Source: CAZTGZ01 sp044339595 (GTDB taxonomy: Bacteria; Bacteroidota; Bacteroidia; NS11-12g; UBA9320). From it: a DNA stretch of 5,619 nt. The stretch's first letter is position 1, and each line of letters opens with the position of its first letter. Positions 1 through 4,658 of this stretch are shown in pieces. The DNA lies in contig JBIIVF010000148.1 in NCBI GenBank assembly GCA_044339595.1, forward strand, positions 1 through 5,619, written 5' to 3'. The notes under the pieces are model-generated. The model was not told the DNA's origin, did no database searches, and saw nothing but the letters and a program-made list of their open reading frames with translations. A program made the translations under genes and the position numbers.

Positions 1-2
1 CA

Positions 3-257
3 AGAAATAAACCTCGAATGCGTCTAATGAATGAGGTTTACAAAGTTGCTGAAATGTATCTTGAACTTGCAGCCATGATTGATAACGAAATTGAAGTACA
101 TCTTGACATTAATCCAAATGAAGAGTATAATTCAAATATCGTAATCAATGAAGCAATCGGATATATAAAAGGTATGTGTAATGTTGTGCCACTTGTAAAA
201 CCAAATGCATTTGCTGCTTCTTATGCAGCAGATAGGTTGAAGAGTTTGGCAGCATAA
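3..257 (+). CDS. ykuK: YkuK/DUF458 family RNase H-like protein, 3' part only
   Basis: This is the C-terminal part of a protein of the YkuK family (DUF458), predicted to have an RNase H-like fold; no substrate or physiological role is established that I know of. The frame is open to the left edge with no stop, and the first in-window ATG (18) has no Shine-Dalgarno sequence, so the true start lies outside. The visible 84 residues carry the family's conserved tail: an EVHLDINP stretch, then SN, then an A-GYI-GM segment, then KPNAFAAS and AAD near the end. The HLD acidic position probably belongs to the RNase H-like active site (inference). The stop is 9 nt before tRNA-Gly, so the gene may be cotranscribed with the first four tRNAs. 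The family call rests on remembered motif similarity. Confidence 0.72.
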   Translation, partial: RNKPRMRLMNEVYKVAEMYLELAAMIDNEIEVHLDINPNEEYNSNIVINEAIGYIKGMCNVVPLVKPNAFAASYAADRLKSLAA

Positions 258-266
258 AGTAGTGCC

Positions 267-341
267 GCGGGTATGATGTTAACGGTAGCATGACAGCCTT
301 CCAAGCTGATCGAATCGGTTCGAATCCGATTACCCGCTCCA
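267..341 (+). tRNA. trnG(ucc): tRNA-Gly (anticodon TCC)
   Basis: A full cloverleaf can be folded. The acceptor stem is GCGGGTA/TACCCGC (267-273 with 331-337), followed by discriminator T338 and an encoded CCA (339-341). The D loop contains the paired GG, the anticodon loop is CTTCCAA with TCC at 300-302, and the T arm is ATCGG-TTCGAAT-CCGAT. The top pair of the anticodon stem (27-43) is an A-A mismatch. It reads GGA and GGG, codons expected to be common in an AT-rich phage. Confidence 0.95.
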
Positions 342-343
342 GT

Positions 344-418
344 GGTGTCTATAGTGTAATGGGAGCACCACTCTCTGTGAAAGAGTGAGAATGAGATCGA
401 AACTCATTAGGCACCCCA
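344..418 (+). tRNA. trnH(gug): tRNA-His (anticodon GTG) with genomically encoded G-1
   Basis: The acceptor stem is GTGTCTA/TAGGCAC (345-351 with 408-414). An extra G at 344 faces C73 at 415, the G-1:C73 identity pair of bacterial histidine tRNAs; CCA is encoded at 416-418. The anticodon stem is ACTCT/AGAGT with GTG at 377-379. The T loop reads ATCGAAA, so position 54 is A instead of the near-universal T, although T55, C56 and A58 are kept. Only 2 nt separate it from tRNA-Gly, suggesting processing from a shared precursor. Confidence 0.93.
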
Positions 419-419
419 A

Positions 420-493
420 GCCTCGTTCGTCTAATGGTAGGGCCGCGTCTTTACACGGCGCAGACGGCAGTTCGATTCTGTCACGAGGCACCA
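420..493 (+). tRNA. trnV(uac): tRNA-Val (anticodon TAC)
   Basis: The acceptor stem GCCTCGT/ACGAGGC (420-426 with 483-489) is followed by A490 and an encoded CCA at 491-493. The anticodon stem GCGTC/GGCGC closes the loop TTTACAC with TAC at 452-454. The T arm is GGCAG-TTCGATT-CTGTC. A single nucleotide separates it from the CCA of tRNA-His, so the four upstream tRNAs almost certainly share one precursor transcript. Confidence 0.95.
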
Positions 494-497
494 ATTT

Positions 498-573
498 GCT
501 GCTTTAGCTGATGTGGTCATAGCAACGGTCTGAAGAATCGTGGAACTTGGTTCGATTCCAAGAGGCAGCACCA
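498..573 (+). tRNA. trnF(gaa): tRNA-Phe (anticodon GAA)
   Basis: The acceptor stem GCTGCTT/AGGCAGC (498-504 with 563-569) is followed by A570 and an encoded CCA at 571-573. The D stem GCTG pairs with TAGC, and the D loop has G18-G19. The anticodon stem ACGGT/ATCGT (one G-T pair) closes the loop CTGAAGA with GAA at 532-534. The T arm is CTTGG-TTCGATT-CCAAG. It is the last tRNA before a 46-nt spacer that holds a promoter. Confidence 0.94.
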
Positions 574-581
574 AAATTATC

Positions 582-610
582 TTGACATTAAAAAGCAACT
601 GTGTTATTAT
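582..610 (+). promoter_or_regulatory. Consensus sigma70-type promoter upstream of tRNA-Leu
   Basis: A perfect -35 hexamer TTGACA (582-587) and a -10 hexamer TATTAT (605-610; one base from TATAAT) are separated by exactly 17 nt. It sits in the only real gap of the tRNA array (574-619). Transcription would start near A617, three nucleotides before the mature 5' end of tRNA-Leu. It looks like a strong host-RNA-polymerase promoter serving tRNA-Leu and tRNA-Arg. Promoter strength is inferred from the match to consensus. Confidence 0.82.
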
Positions 611-619
611 ATTTCTATT

Positions 620-707
620 GCGGATGTGGCGAAATTGGTGAAACGCAAGGGACTTAAAATCCCTCACATTAGAAACGTTGCGGGTTCGAATCCCGCCATC
701 CGCACCA
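620..707 (+). tRNA. trnL(uaa): tRNA-Leu (anticodon TAA), class II with long variable arm
   Basis: The acceptor stem GCGGATG/CATCCGC (620-626 with 697-703) is followed by A704 and an encoded CCA at 705-707. The anticodon stem AGGGA/TCCCT closes the loop CTTAAAA with TAA at 655-657. The roughly 15-nt variable arm (665-679) is typical of leucine tRNAs. The T arm is GCGGG-TTCGAAT-CCCGC. It reads TTA and TTG, which suits AT-rich phage genes, and it is directly preceded by its own promoter. Confidence 0.96.
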
Positions 708-709
708 AA

Positions 710-784
710 CCGACCGTCGTTCAACGGATAGGACAGCGTTCTTCTAAAGCGCGAATGGGGGTTCGATTCCCTCCGGTCGGACCA
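710..784 (+). tRNA. trnR(ucu): tRNA-Arg (anticodon TCT)
   Basis: The acceptor stem CCGACCG/CGGTCGG (710-716 with 774-780) is followed by A781 and an encoded CCA at 782-784. The anticodon stem GCGTT/AGCGC closes the loop CTTCTAA with TCT at 743-745. The T arm GGGGG-TTCGATT-CCCTC has one G-T pair. It reads AGA and AGG. The last base of its CCA touches the stop codon of the thermonuclease gene on the other strand (785). Confidence 0.95.
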
Positions 785-1210
785 TTACTCTTTCAATTCA
801 CCACGTTCAATAAGTTTTTGCTTATTGTATCGATGTCCCTCTTGAACTAGTTCTTTATTTTCGCCTTGGTATAAAACGGCATAATTATTATCAATCATCC
901 ATTGATTCAGACTAGTTCCGTCTTCCATAATAAAAACACCTAAAATTCTTCCAAACTTATCATCATTTGAATCTGCTCGCATTGTTTGTATTTTTTGCCA
1001 ACTTCCCACCGGAAGTTTTTCGGTAACTTTTTTCTTTGAAAGTAGTCCTCTAACTTTTTCTTCTGAATTTGATGTTCTCGACTCTGGTGTATCGATACCG
1101 GACATTCTTACTTTTTGATTTGATAATACAATATTGAAACCTAAATCTAAATCAATTTCAACTGTATCACCATCTAAGACTTTTAATATTTTGCATCGAT
1201 ATATGTACAT
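785..1210 (-). CDS. Staphylococcal nuclease-like thermonuclease (SNase/TNase domain)
   Basis: A 141-residue calcium-dependent nuclease of the staphylococcal nuclease family, which cleaves DNA and RNA. The whole protein is one SNase domain. It has DGDT at residues 13-16, the catalytic run VRMSGIDTPE at 34-43 with R35, D40, T41 and E43, and the second catalytic arginine in KFGR (R88). All residues needed for metal binding and catalysis therefore appear present. Unlike the secreted staphylococcal enzyme it shows no signal peptide, so it probably acts in the cytoplasm on host DNA, or on DNA during packaging or injection (inference). The ATG is preceded by AAGGAA at a suitable distance. It lies 11 nt downstream of the small secreted-protein gene and is the last gene of the - strand operon; its stop abuts tRNA-Arg. 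Confidence 0.9.
   Translation of the reverse strand: MYIYRCKILKVLDGDTVEIDLDLGFNIVLSNQKVRMSGIDTPESRTSNSEEKVRGLLSKKKVTEKLPVGSWQKIQTMRADSNDDKFGRILGVFIMEDGTSLNQWMIDNNYAVLYQGENKELVQEGHRYNKQKLIERGELKE
1000..1020 (+). terminator. Possible intrinsic terminator for + strand tRNA readthrough, inside the antisense thermonuclease gene
   Basis: A perfect 7-bp inverted repeat, AACTTCC-CACC-GGAAGTT (1000-1017), runs into a T tract (TTTTT at 1016-1020) in the + direction. It sits about 215 nt past tRNA-Arg, within thermonuclease codons. The stem has only 3 G-C pairs and the T run is short, so it may be chance. A second perfect 7-bp inverted repeat, CAATAAG...CTTATTG (808-827), lies closer to the tRNAs but lacks a T tract after it. 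Confidence 0.3.
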
Positions 1211-1221
1211 TTTCTTTCCTT

Positions 1222-1539
1222 TTAGATTGGATCACCTTTGTTTATCAGATTGAAATCACTTCCTCCTGATAGCACACAATATAAACCAGATTTGTGTTTT
1301 TCTGTGATTGTCCAAGACTTCGTTTTACTGTTTACAAATAAAATCATTTCACCTTCATCAATAGTGGTGGAATTTCCACGCATAACTTTTCCTATAGCTA
1401 AAGGCTCCTCTTTAAAATCTACAAGTATCTCAGCCAATTGTTTTAGTGTGAAACAATTAACATGAAGTTGTGTTGCTACTTGTGAAAAAGAAGATGTATG
1501 TATACCAAAAAACAAAAGGCCAAGTAATATTTTTTTCAT
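1222..1539 (-). CDS. Small secreted protein with signal peptide, function unknown
   Basis: A 105-residue protein. Residues 1-19 form a clear Sec signal peptide: M-K-K, a hydrophobic core around 4-13, and an S-F-S site with likely cleavage after S19. The mature part has two cysteines, C29 and C88, which could form a disulfide in the periplasm. A KSWTITE segment leads into GLYCVLSGG. This layout (early Cys, then W-T, then G-x-x-C near the end) resembles short exported proteins in proteobacteria and marine phages that have no known function, so I give no function. The ATG is preceded by AAGGA about 7 nt upstream. It lies 30 nt after the tail-anchored protein gene and 11 nt before the thermonuclease gene. 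Export suggests a periplasmic or envelope role during infection. Confidence 0.8.
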   Translation of the reverse strand: MKKILLGLLFFGIHTSSFSQVATQLHVNCFTLKQLAEILVDFKEEPLAIGKVMRGNSTTIDEGEMILFVNSKTKSWTITEKHKSGLYCVLSGGSDFNLINKGDPI

Positions 1540-1569
1540 GATTTTATCCTTATGATGAATATATAGACA

Positions 1570-2088
1570 TTACCACTTACCAGCTTCTCTTCCGAAATCA
1601 AAAAACCATACACAAAATCGTATTGCAACTGTTAATGTAATAATAAGAATTATTCCCCAAAAAGTATTTTCAATAAATCTCTTTCTCCGTATCGCCTGAT
1701 CACGAATCATTCTTTCTCTTTTTTCGCGGATATCTCTTCGTAAATGAAGAAATTGACTATAACCCTCTGCTCCCAAATGTTGTAATTCACCATAGTAAAA
1801 CATATGATATATCTCCGCTTCCATTTCACGGAGTTTTTGTTGCGCTATTATGATATCAAAAGCTTCAGAAGTTTCACTTTGTTTGAATCCTATTTTTTCA
1901 AATAGTCCAAGCTTTTGTTCACCAGTATCAGTTTTCTTATCATTGATAAGTTGTTGTAACTGCCCAGCGGCGTCAGCCCACTTCGAAAGTTGTCTATACA
2001 CACCTTCAATTTCTTGCCCAACTTTAACCGCAGCCTTCAGACCATTAAAAGCTGCGGTCACTGTTCCCATTAATGTAATAGGATCCAT
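1570..2088 (-). CDS. Tail-anchored membrane protein, phage hypothetical family
   Basis: A 172-residue protein of unknown function. The N-terminus (MDPITLMGTVTAAFN, then a GLKAAVK-GQEIEG helix and QLSKWA) resembles a family I recall from T4-like cyanophages and other marine phages, always annotated as hypothetical. A helical, charged middle region (about 85-140) is rich in Arg, Lys and Glu. One strongly hydrophobic segment at about 143-163 is preceded by the basic run RRKRF and followed by only nine residues. The positive-inside rule puts the bulk of the protein in the cytoplasm with a short outside tail. Its ATG overlaps the glycosyltransferase stop codon (TGATG), so the two are probably translationally coupled; an AAGG lies just upstream. 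A lysis or membrane-remodelling role is possible but unproven. Confidence 0.82.
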   Translation of the reverse strand: MDPITLMGTVTAAFNGLKAAVKVGQEIEGVYRQLSKWADAAGQLQQLINDKKTDTGEQKLGLFEKIGFKQSETSEAFDIIIAQQKLREMEAEIYHMFYYGELQHLGAEGYSQFLHLRRDIREKRERMIRDQAIRRKRFIENTFWGIILIITLTVAIRFCVWFFDFGREAGKW

Positions 2089-3092
2089 CAGTTTACCTTT
2101 ACAAGGTTATTCCTAAAAATACGCCATGCATTCTCCCAACTCCATTCTTTACTCTTTTCAAGTACAACATCTCGGTTTAAATTTAAACAATCATCCACTG
2201 CGATTGAAAGATCGTCGTTCATATATCCAGTTAGTCCTTGTGATACTATGTCTTTAGGTCCTCTACATGGATATGCCGCTATAGGTGTTCCGCATGCCAT
2301 AGCTTCAATCATGACGATACCAAATGTTTCCCATTTGCTCGGAAAAACAAATACATCAGCATTAGCATAATAATATGCTAAGTCTAAACCCGTTTTAAAG
2401 CCAACGAATTCAACGTCCGGATAATTCTTTTCATATACATCTCGCATAGGTCCATCACCCACCATGATCTTGTGGGAATTCGGATAATCGATCTTAAAGA
2501 AGTCTTCTAGATTTTTTTCTTTACTAACTCTACTCACACAAACGAGTAGCTTTTTATCATCGGACTTGTTGCGCTGACTAGAATTAAATATTGTCCTATC
2601 AACTCCTCTTGTCCAAGCGATGAGTTCTCCATCAAATCCGTTTTCTCGCAGATGATTCACCATCGTATCTGTAGTAGTTAATACTTTTCCCGAATGCTTG
2701 TGAAACCAACGTATTAAAGGCCAAGTAAGGGTTTCAGGAATTCCAAAAAGTTTTCTAAGTCCTTCCGGAAAATTAGTATGATAAGCGGTATTGTAGCGAT
2801 AGCCGTGCTTGTCAAGATATTGTCGAGCACACAAACCAAGAGGACCCTCGGTGGCGATATGGATATGATCTGCAGATATCTCCTCAATCTTTTCGCCGAT
2901 TTTCCTGGGATAGGCAATCTTGACTTCGTTGTAGCCAGGGCAATCAATGTAGTTGAACCACCCGGGATTAAGATATACAAAACGATAACCGTCCAAAAGC
3001 GCACAAGCCTCGATATTTTTGTAGGTTGTGACCACTCCATTTATTTGATCCTCGAGATTATCTGTTACAATCAAGATCGTTTTTTCATGCAT
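2088..3092 (-). CDS. agt: GT4-family glycosyltransferase, Agt-type (probable diacylglycerol glycosyltransferase)
   Basis: A 334-residue GT-B fold glycosyltransferase of family GT4. The N-terminal acceptor domain has NGVV at 18-21, HIATEGPLG at 78-86 and AYHTNFPEGL at 103-112. The donor domain has W-T-RGVD at 160-165, SRVSKEKNLEDF at 187-198, VGDGP at 211-215, and the E-x7-E motif at E255-E263, followed by ACGTPIAAYP. This pattern fits MgtA/Agt-like enzymes of alphaproteobacteria, which put glucose or glucuronic acid on diacylglycerol during phosphate starvation. The PlcP-like gene just upstream strongly favours this over a capsule or LPS role, though sugar and acceptor cannot be read from sequence. 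The ATG at 3092 follows AAGGTGG by about 7 nt; the start overlaps the small gene upstream by 22 nt. The length is slightly below that of chromosomal relatives, but all motifs are present. Confidence 0.85.
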   Translation of the reverse strand: MHEKTILIVTDNLEDQINGVVTTYKNIEACALLDGYRFVYLNPGWFNYIDCPGYNEVKIAYPRKIGEKIEEISADHIHIATEGPLGLCARQYLDKHGYRYNTAYHTNFPEGLRKLFGIPETLTWPLIRWFHKHSGKVLTTTDTMVNHLRENGFDGELIAWTRGVDRTIFNSSQRNKSDDKKLLVCVSRVSKEKNLEDFFKIDYPNSHKIMVGDGPMRDVYEKNYPDVEFVGFKTGLDLAYYYANADVFVFPSKWETFGIVMIEAMACGTPIAAYPCRGPKDIVSQGLTGYMNDDLSIAVDDCLNLNRDVVLEKSKEWSWENAWRIFRNNLVKVN

Positions 3093-3247
3093 TCGCCTAC
3101 CACCTTAAAATTTGAAAATTTTAACCAGCTTGTCATCGAATTTAATGCTTGTTGACATTCCTGTTGGTTTGAAAATTCTATCCATATCTTACCTGGAATA
3201 TCAGAGGGATTGTTCATGTGTACTGCTATTATCACCAGTATCCACAT
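3071..3247 (-). CDS. 58-residue small protein, overlapping both plcP and agt, unknown function
   Basis: I do not recognise the product. The start is ATG at 3247, which has an ideal AAGGAG 7 nt upstream (3255-3260). An upstream in-frame TTG at 3253 sits almost on that site and can be excluded. The protein begins with a short hydrophobic stretch (WILVIIAV), which could be a weak signal or membrane segment. A compact domain follows with two cysteines: ECQQA near residue 31 and VVGEC near residue 53. It overlaps the 3' end of the PlcP gene by 47 nt and the start of the glycosyltransferase gene by 22 nt, each in a different frame. The strong ribosome site and the fact that it fills the gap between the two enzymes argue that it is real. 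It may assist the pair at the membrane (inference). Confidence 0.68.
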   Translation of the reverse strand: MWILVIIAVHMNNPSDIPGKIWIEFSNQQECQQALNSMTSWLKFSNFKVVGECMKKRS

Positions 3248-3992
3248 TTTCAATCTCCTTCAGCCAAGTAATGATTTCCCAAGTGCCGTCGAAATGTTCT
3301 ACTAAAGCTGTGCAACTTTCCACCCAATCACCATCATTCATATACACCACGCCGTTAATGGTTTTTATCTCAGCCAAATGAATGTGCCCACATATGACAC
3401 CATCAAATTTTCTTTTCTTACAATATTCTGAAAGCGTATTTTCAAACTTAAAAATAAAGTCTACTGCTCTTTTCACCTTCACTTTAAGAAACTTTGATAA
3501 ACTCCAGTAGCCGAATCCCATTTTCCTTCTAAACCAATTAAATTTTGTATTGAAAGATAATATTGCATCATACGCTGAATCACCTAAGAATGATATCCAT
3601 TTATGCAATCTGACTACACCATCAAAGAAGTCTCCGTGAGTAACAAGATATCTTTTACCGTCTATACCTAAGTGAGTACACTGATTTACGACTTCAATAT
3701 TACCGAAGTTTGTATTATAGGGTATCAACAATCTTAGAAACTCATCATGATTACCCGCTACGTAAGTTACTTTGGTGCCGCTTTTTGCAAATCCCAGAAT
3801 TTTTCTTATGACTCTCGTATGTGATTCTTTCCATTTTAATTTATTTTTCTTAACTTTCCATCCATCGATAATGTCACCAACAAGATATAATTCATCACAT
3901 TGATTGTGAGTTAAAAAATTTAATAAAAGATTTGCTTTGCAATCTTTTGTTCCAAGATGAACATCGCTGATGAATATTGATTTGTATTTCAT
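3201..3992 (-). CDS. plcP: PlcP-type phospholipase C / calcineurin-like metallophosphoesterase (UDP-2,3-diacylglucosamine diphosphatase-like)
   Basis: A 263-residue dinuclear-metal phosphoesterase. The motifs are complete: D10-V-H12, GD40-IIDGW, GN81HDE, TH119GD and CGH203IH205. Beyond the metal site it has features I associate with PlcP of Sinorhizobium and marine bacteria, rather than true LpxH: FGNIEVV, YWSLS with a following K-VKRAV helix, DGVICGHIH, and NDGDWVESCTALVEHFDG near the end. PlcP cleaves phosphatidylcholine and other phospholipids to diacylglycerol plus a phosphorylated headgroup during phosphate starvation. Databases often name such proteins UDP-2,3-diacylglucosamine diphosphatase, and that lipid A activity cannot be ruled out from sequence alone. 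The ATG directly follows the TAA of the coiled-coil gene (TAAATG) and lacks a strong ribosome site, so translational coupling is likely. Confidence 0.86.
   Translation of the reverse strand: MKYKSIFISDVHLGTKDCKANLLLNFLTHNQCDELYLVGDIIDGWKVKKNKLKWKESHTRVIRKILGFAKSGTKVTYVAGNHDEFLRLLIPYNTNFGNIEVVNQCTHLGIDGKRYLVTHGDFFDGVVRLHKWISFLGDSAYDAILSFNTKFNWFRRKMGFGYWSLSKFLKVKVKRAVDFIFKFENTLSEYCKKRKFDGVICGHIHLAEIKTINGVVYMNDGDWVESCTALVEHFDGTWEIITWLKEIENVDTGDNSSTHEQSL
3255..3260 (-). promoter_or_regulatory. Ribosome binding site deciding the start of the 58-residue gene
   Basis: AAGGAG on the - strand, 7 nt before the ATG at 3247. It lies inside the PlcP coding region. It rules out the TTG at 3253, which would leave only one base between the site and the start codon. 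Confidence 0.75.
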
Positions 3993-4658
3993 TTAATTTG
4001 CCAATGGATTGTCCAAAGCCTTCTTAATCTTATCATCAACTTCACGACGAATTGCACGAAGCTCATTATTAGTTTCACGTTCAATGCGATTCACTCTTTC
4101 ATTAACATTCTGAACAGTGGAATCGACTTGCTTTTGCATTTCACGTACCTGTGAATCAGCACTGCGTCGAATTTCTTTTATTTCTGCCTCAGTACCAAGC
4201 CTGATTTCTTTTATTTCACTATCAATCTGTCTTCTGATTTGGTTTATGTCTTTTTCAACTTCACGTTGAGCAACTTTTGAACCACGTTCAACGCCTTCTA
4301 ATACCTGTTCGGTTCGACGAATGTCACCTTTGAGATTGGTGTTCACATCTCTCGTGTACCCCAACATCTTTTCGTTATCTGCCTCTAGCTTAATAATACG
4401 TGCCTCATATTCGCTAAAGTCGGGTGCAACATAGTTTGCAATCTTTTTCTTCATGCCTTCATAATCTTTGTATGCTTCGAATACACCGTACATACCACCA
4501 ACCACAGAAGAAACAATACCGAATGCAATCATCAATTTTGCTGGTGTGAAACTGTAACCACCAATACTAATAACAGTATCTTTACTCGCATACTTCTTCA
4601 TTGCATCTTGAAGTTCATCAACTTTTTTATCGACGTTCTTATCTTCTGTACTGCTCAT
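3993..4658 (-). CDS. Membrane-anchored long coiled-coil protein with 11-residue repeats
   Basis: A 221-residue protein of unknown function. Residues 1-29 are charged. One membrane segment lies at about 41-60 (KLMIAFGIVSSVVGGMYGVF). The remainder, from about 82 to 212, is a highly charged continuous helix with no prolines, predicted to form a coiled coil. From residue 141 to 217 it divides cleanly into seven 11-residue units such as IRRQIDSEIKE and IRLGTEAEIKE, a hendecad pattern rather than the usual heptad. The architecture suits a membrane-tethered rod or spacer, for example in the host envelope or a virion-associated complex (inference). AAGGAG lies 7 nt before the ATG (4666-4671). The start overlaps the end of the cysteine-repeat gene by 20 nt, and the stop touches the PlcP start, so it belongs to the same operon. 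Confidence 0.85.
   Translation of the reverse strand: MSSTEDKNVDKKVDELQDAMKKYASKDTVISIGGYSFTPAKLMIAFGIVSSVVGGMYGVFEAYKDYEGMKKKIANYVAPDFSEYEARIIKLEADNEKMLGYTRDVNTNLKGDIRRTEQVLEGVERGSKVAQREVEKDINQIRRQIDSEIKEIRLGTEAEIKEIRRSADSQVREMQKQVDSTVQNVNERVNRIERETNNELRAIRREVDDKIKKALDNPLAN
4008..4238 (-). repeat. Seven in-frame 33-bp units encoding hendecad coiled-coil repeats
   Basis: Codons 141-217 of the coiled-coil gene fall into seven 33-bp units. The clearest DNA trace is the identical 14-mer ATTTCTTTTATTTC on the + strand at 4171-4184 and 4204-4217, exactly 33 bp apart. The other units have diverged in DNA but keep the charge and hydrophobic pattern, suggesting growth by unit duplication followed by drift. 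Confidence 0.6.

Noticed and set aside
431..850. Frames on both strands across the tRNA array (431-724 on -, 626-850 on +).
   Set aside because: They run through well-folded tRNA genes, and the apparent peptides are translations of tRNA sequence.
2714..3155. Alternative frames opposite or beside the glycosyltransferase N-terminal half (2714-3040 on -, 2778-3155 on +).
   Set aside because: The GT4 motifs occupy the main frame throughout; these have no recognisable motifs and are shadows.
3071..3253. TTG at 3253 as start of the small gene.
   Set aside because: It leaves one base after AAGGAG, while the ATG at 3247 has ideal spacing.
3201..3992. Genuine LpxH of lipid A synthesis.
   Set aside because: The YWSLS, VKRAV and DWVESCTALVE signatures and the Agt-like neighbour fit PlcP better. 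LpxH-like activity is kept only as an alternative.
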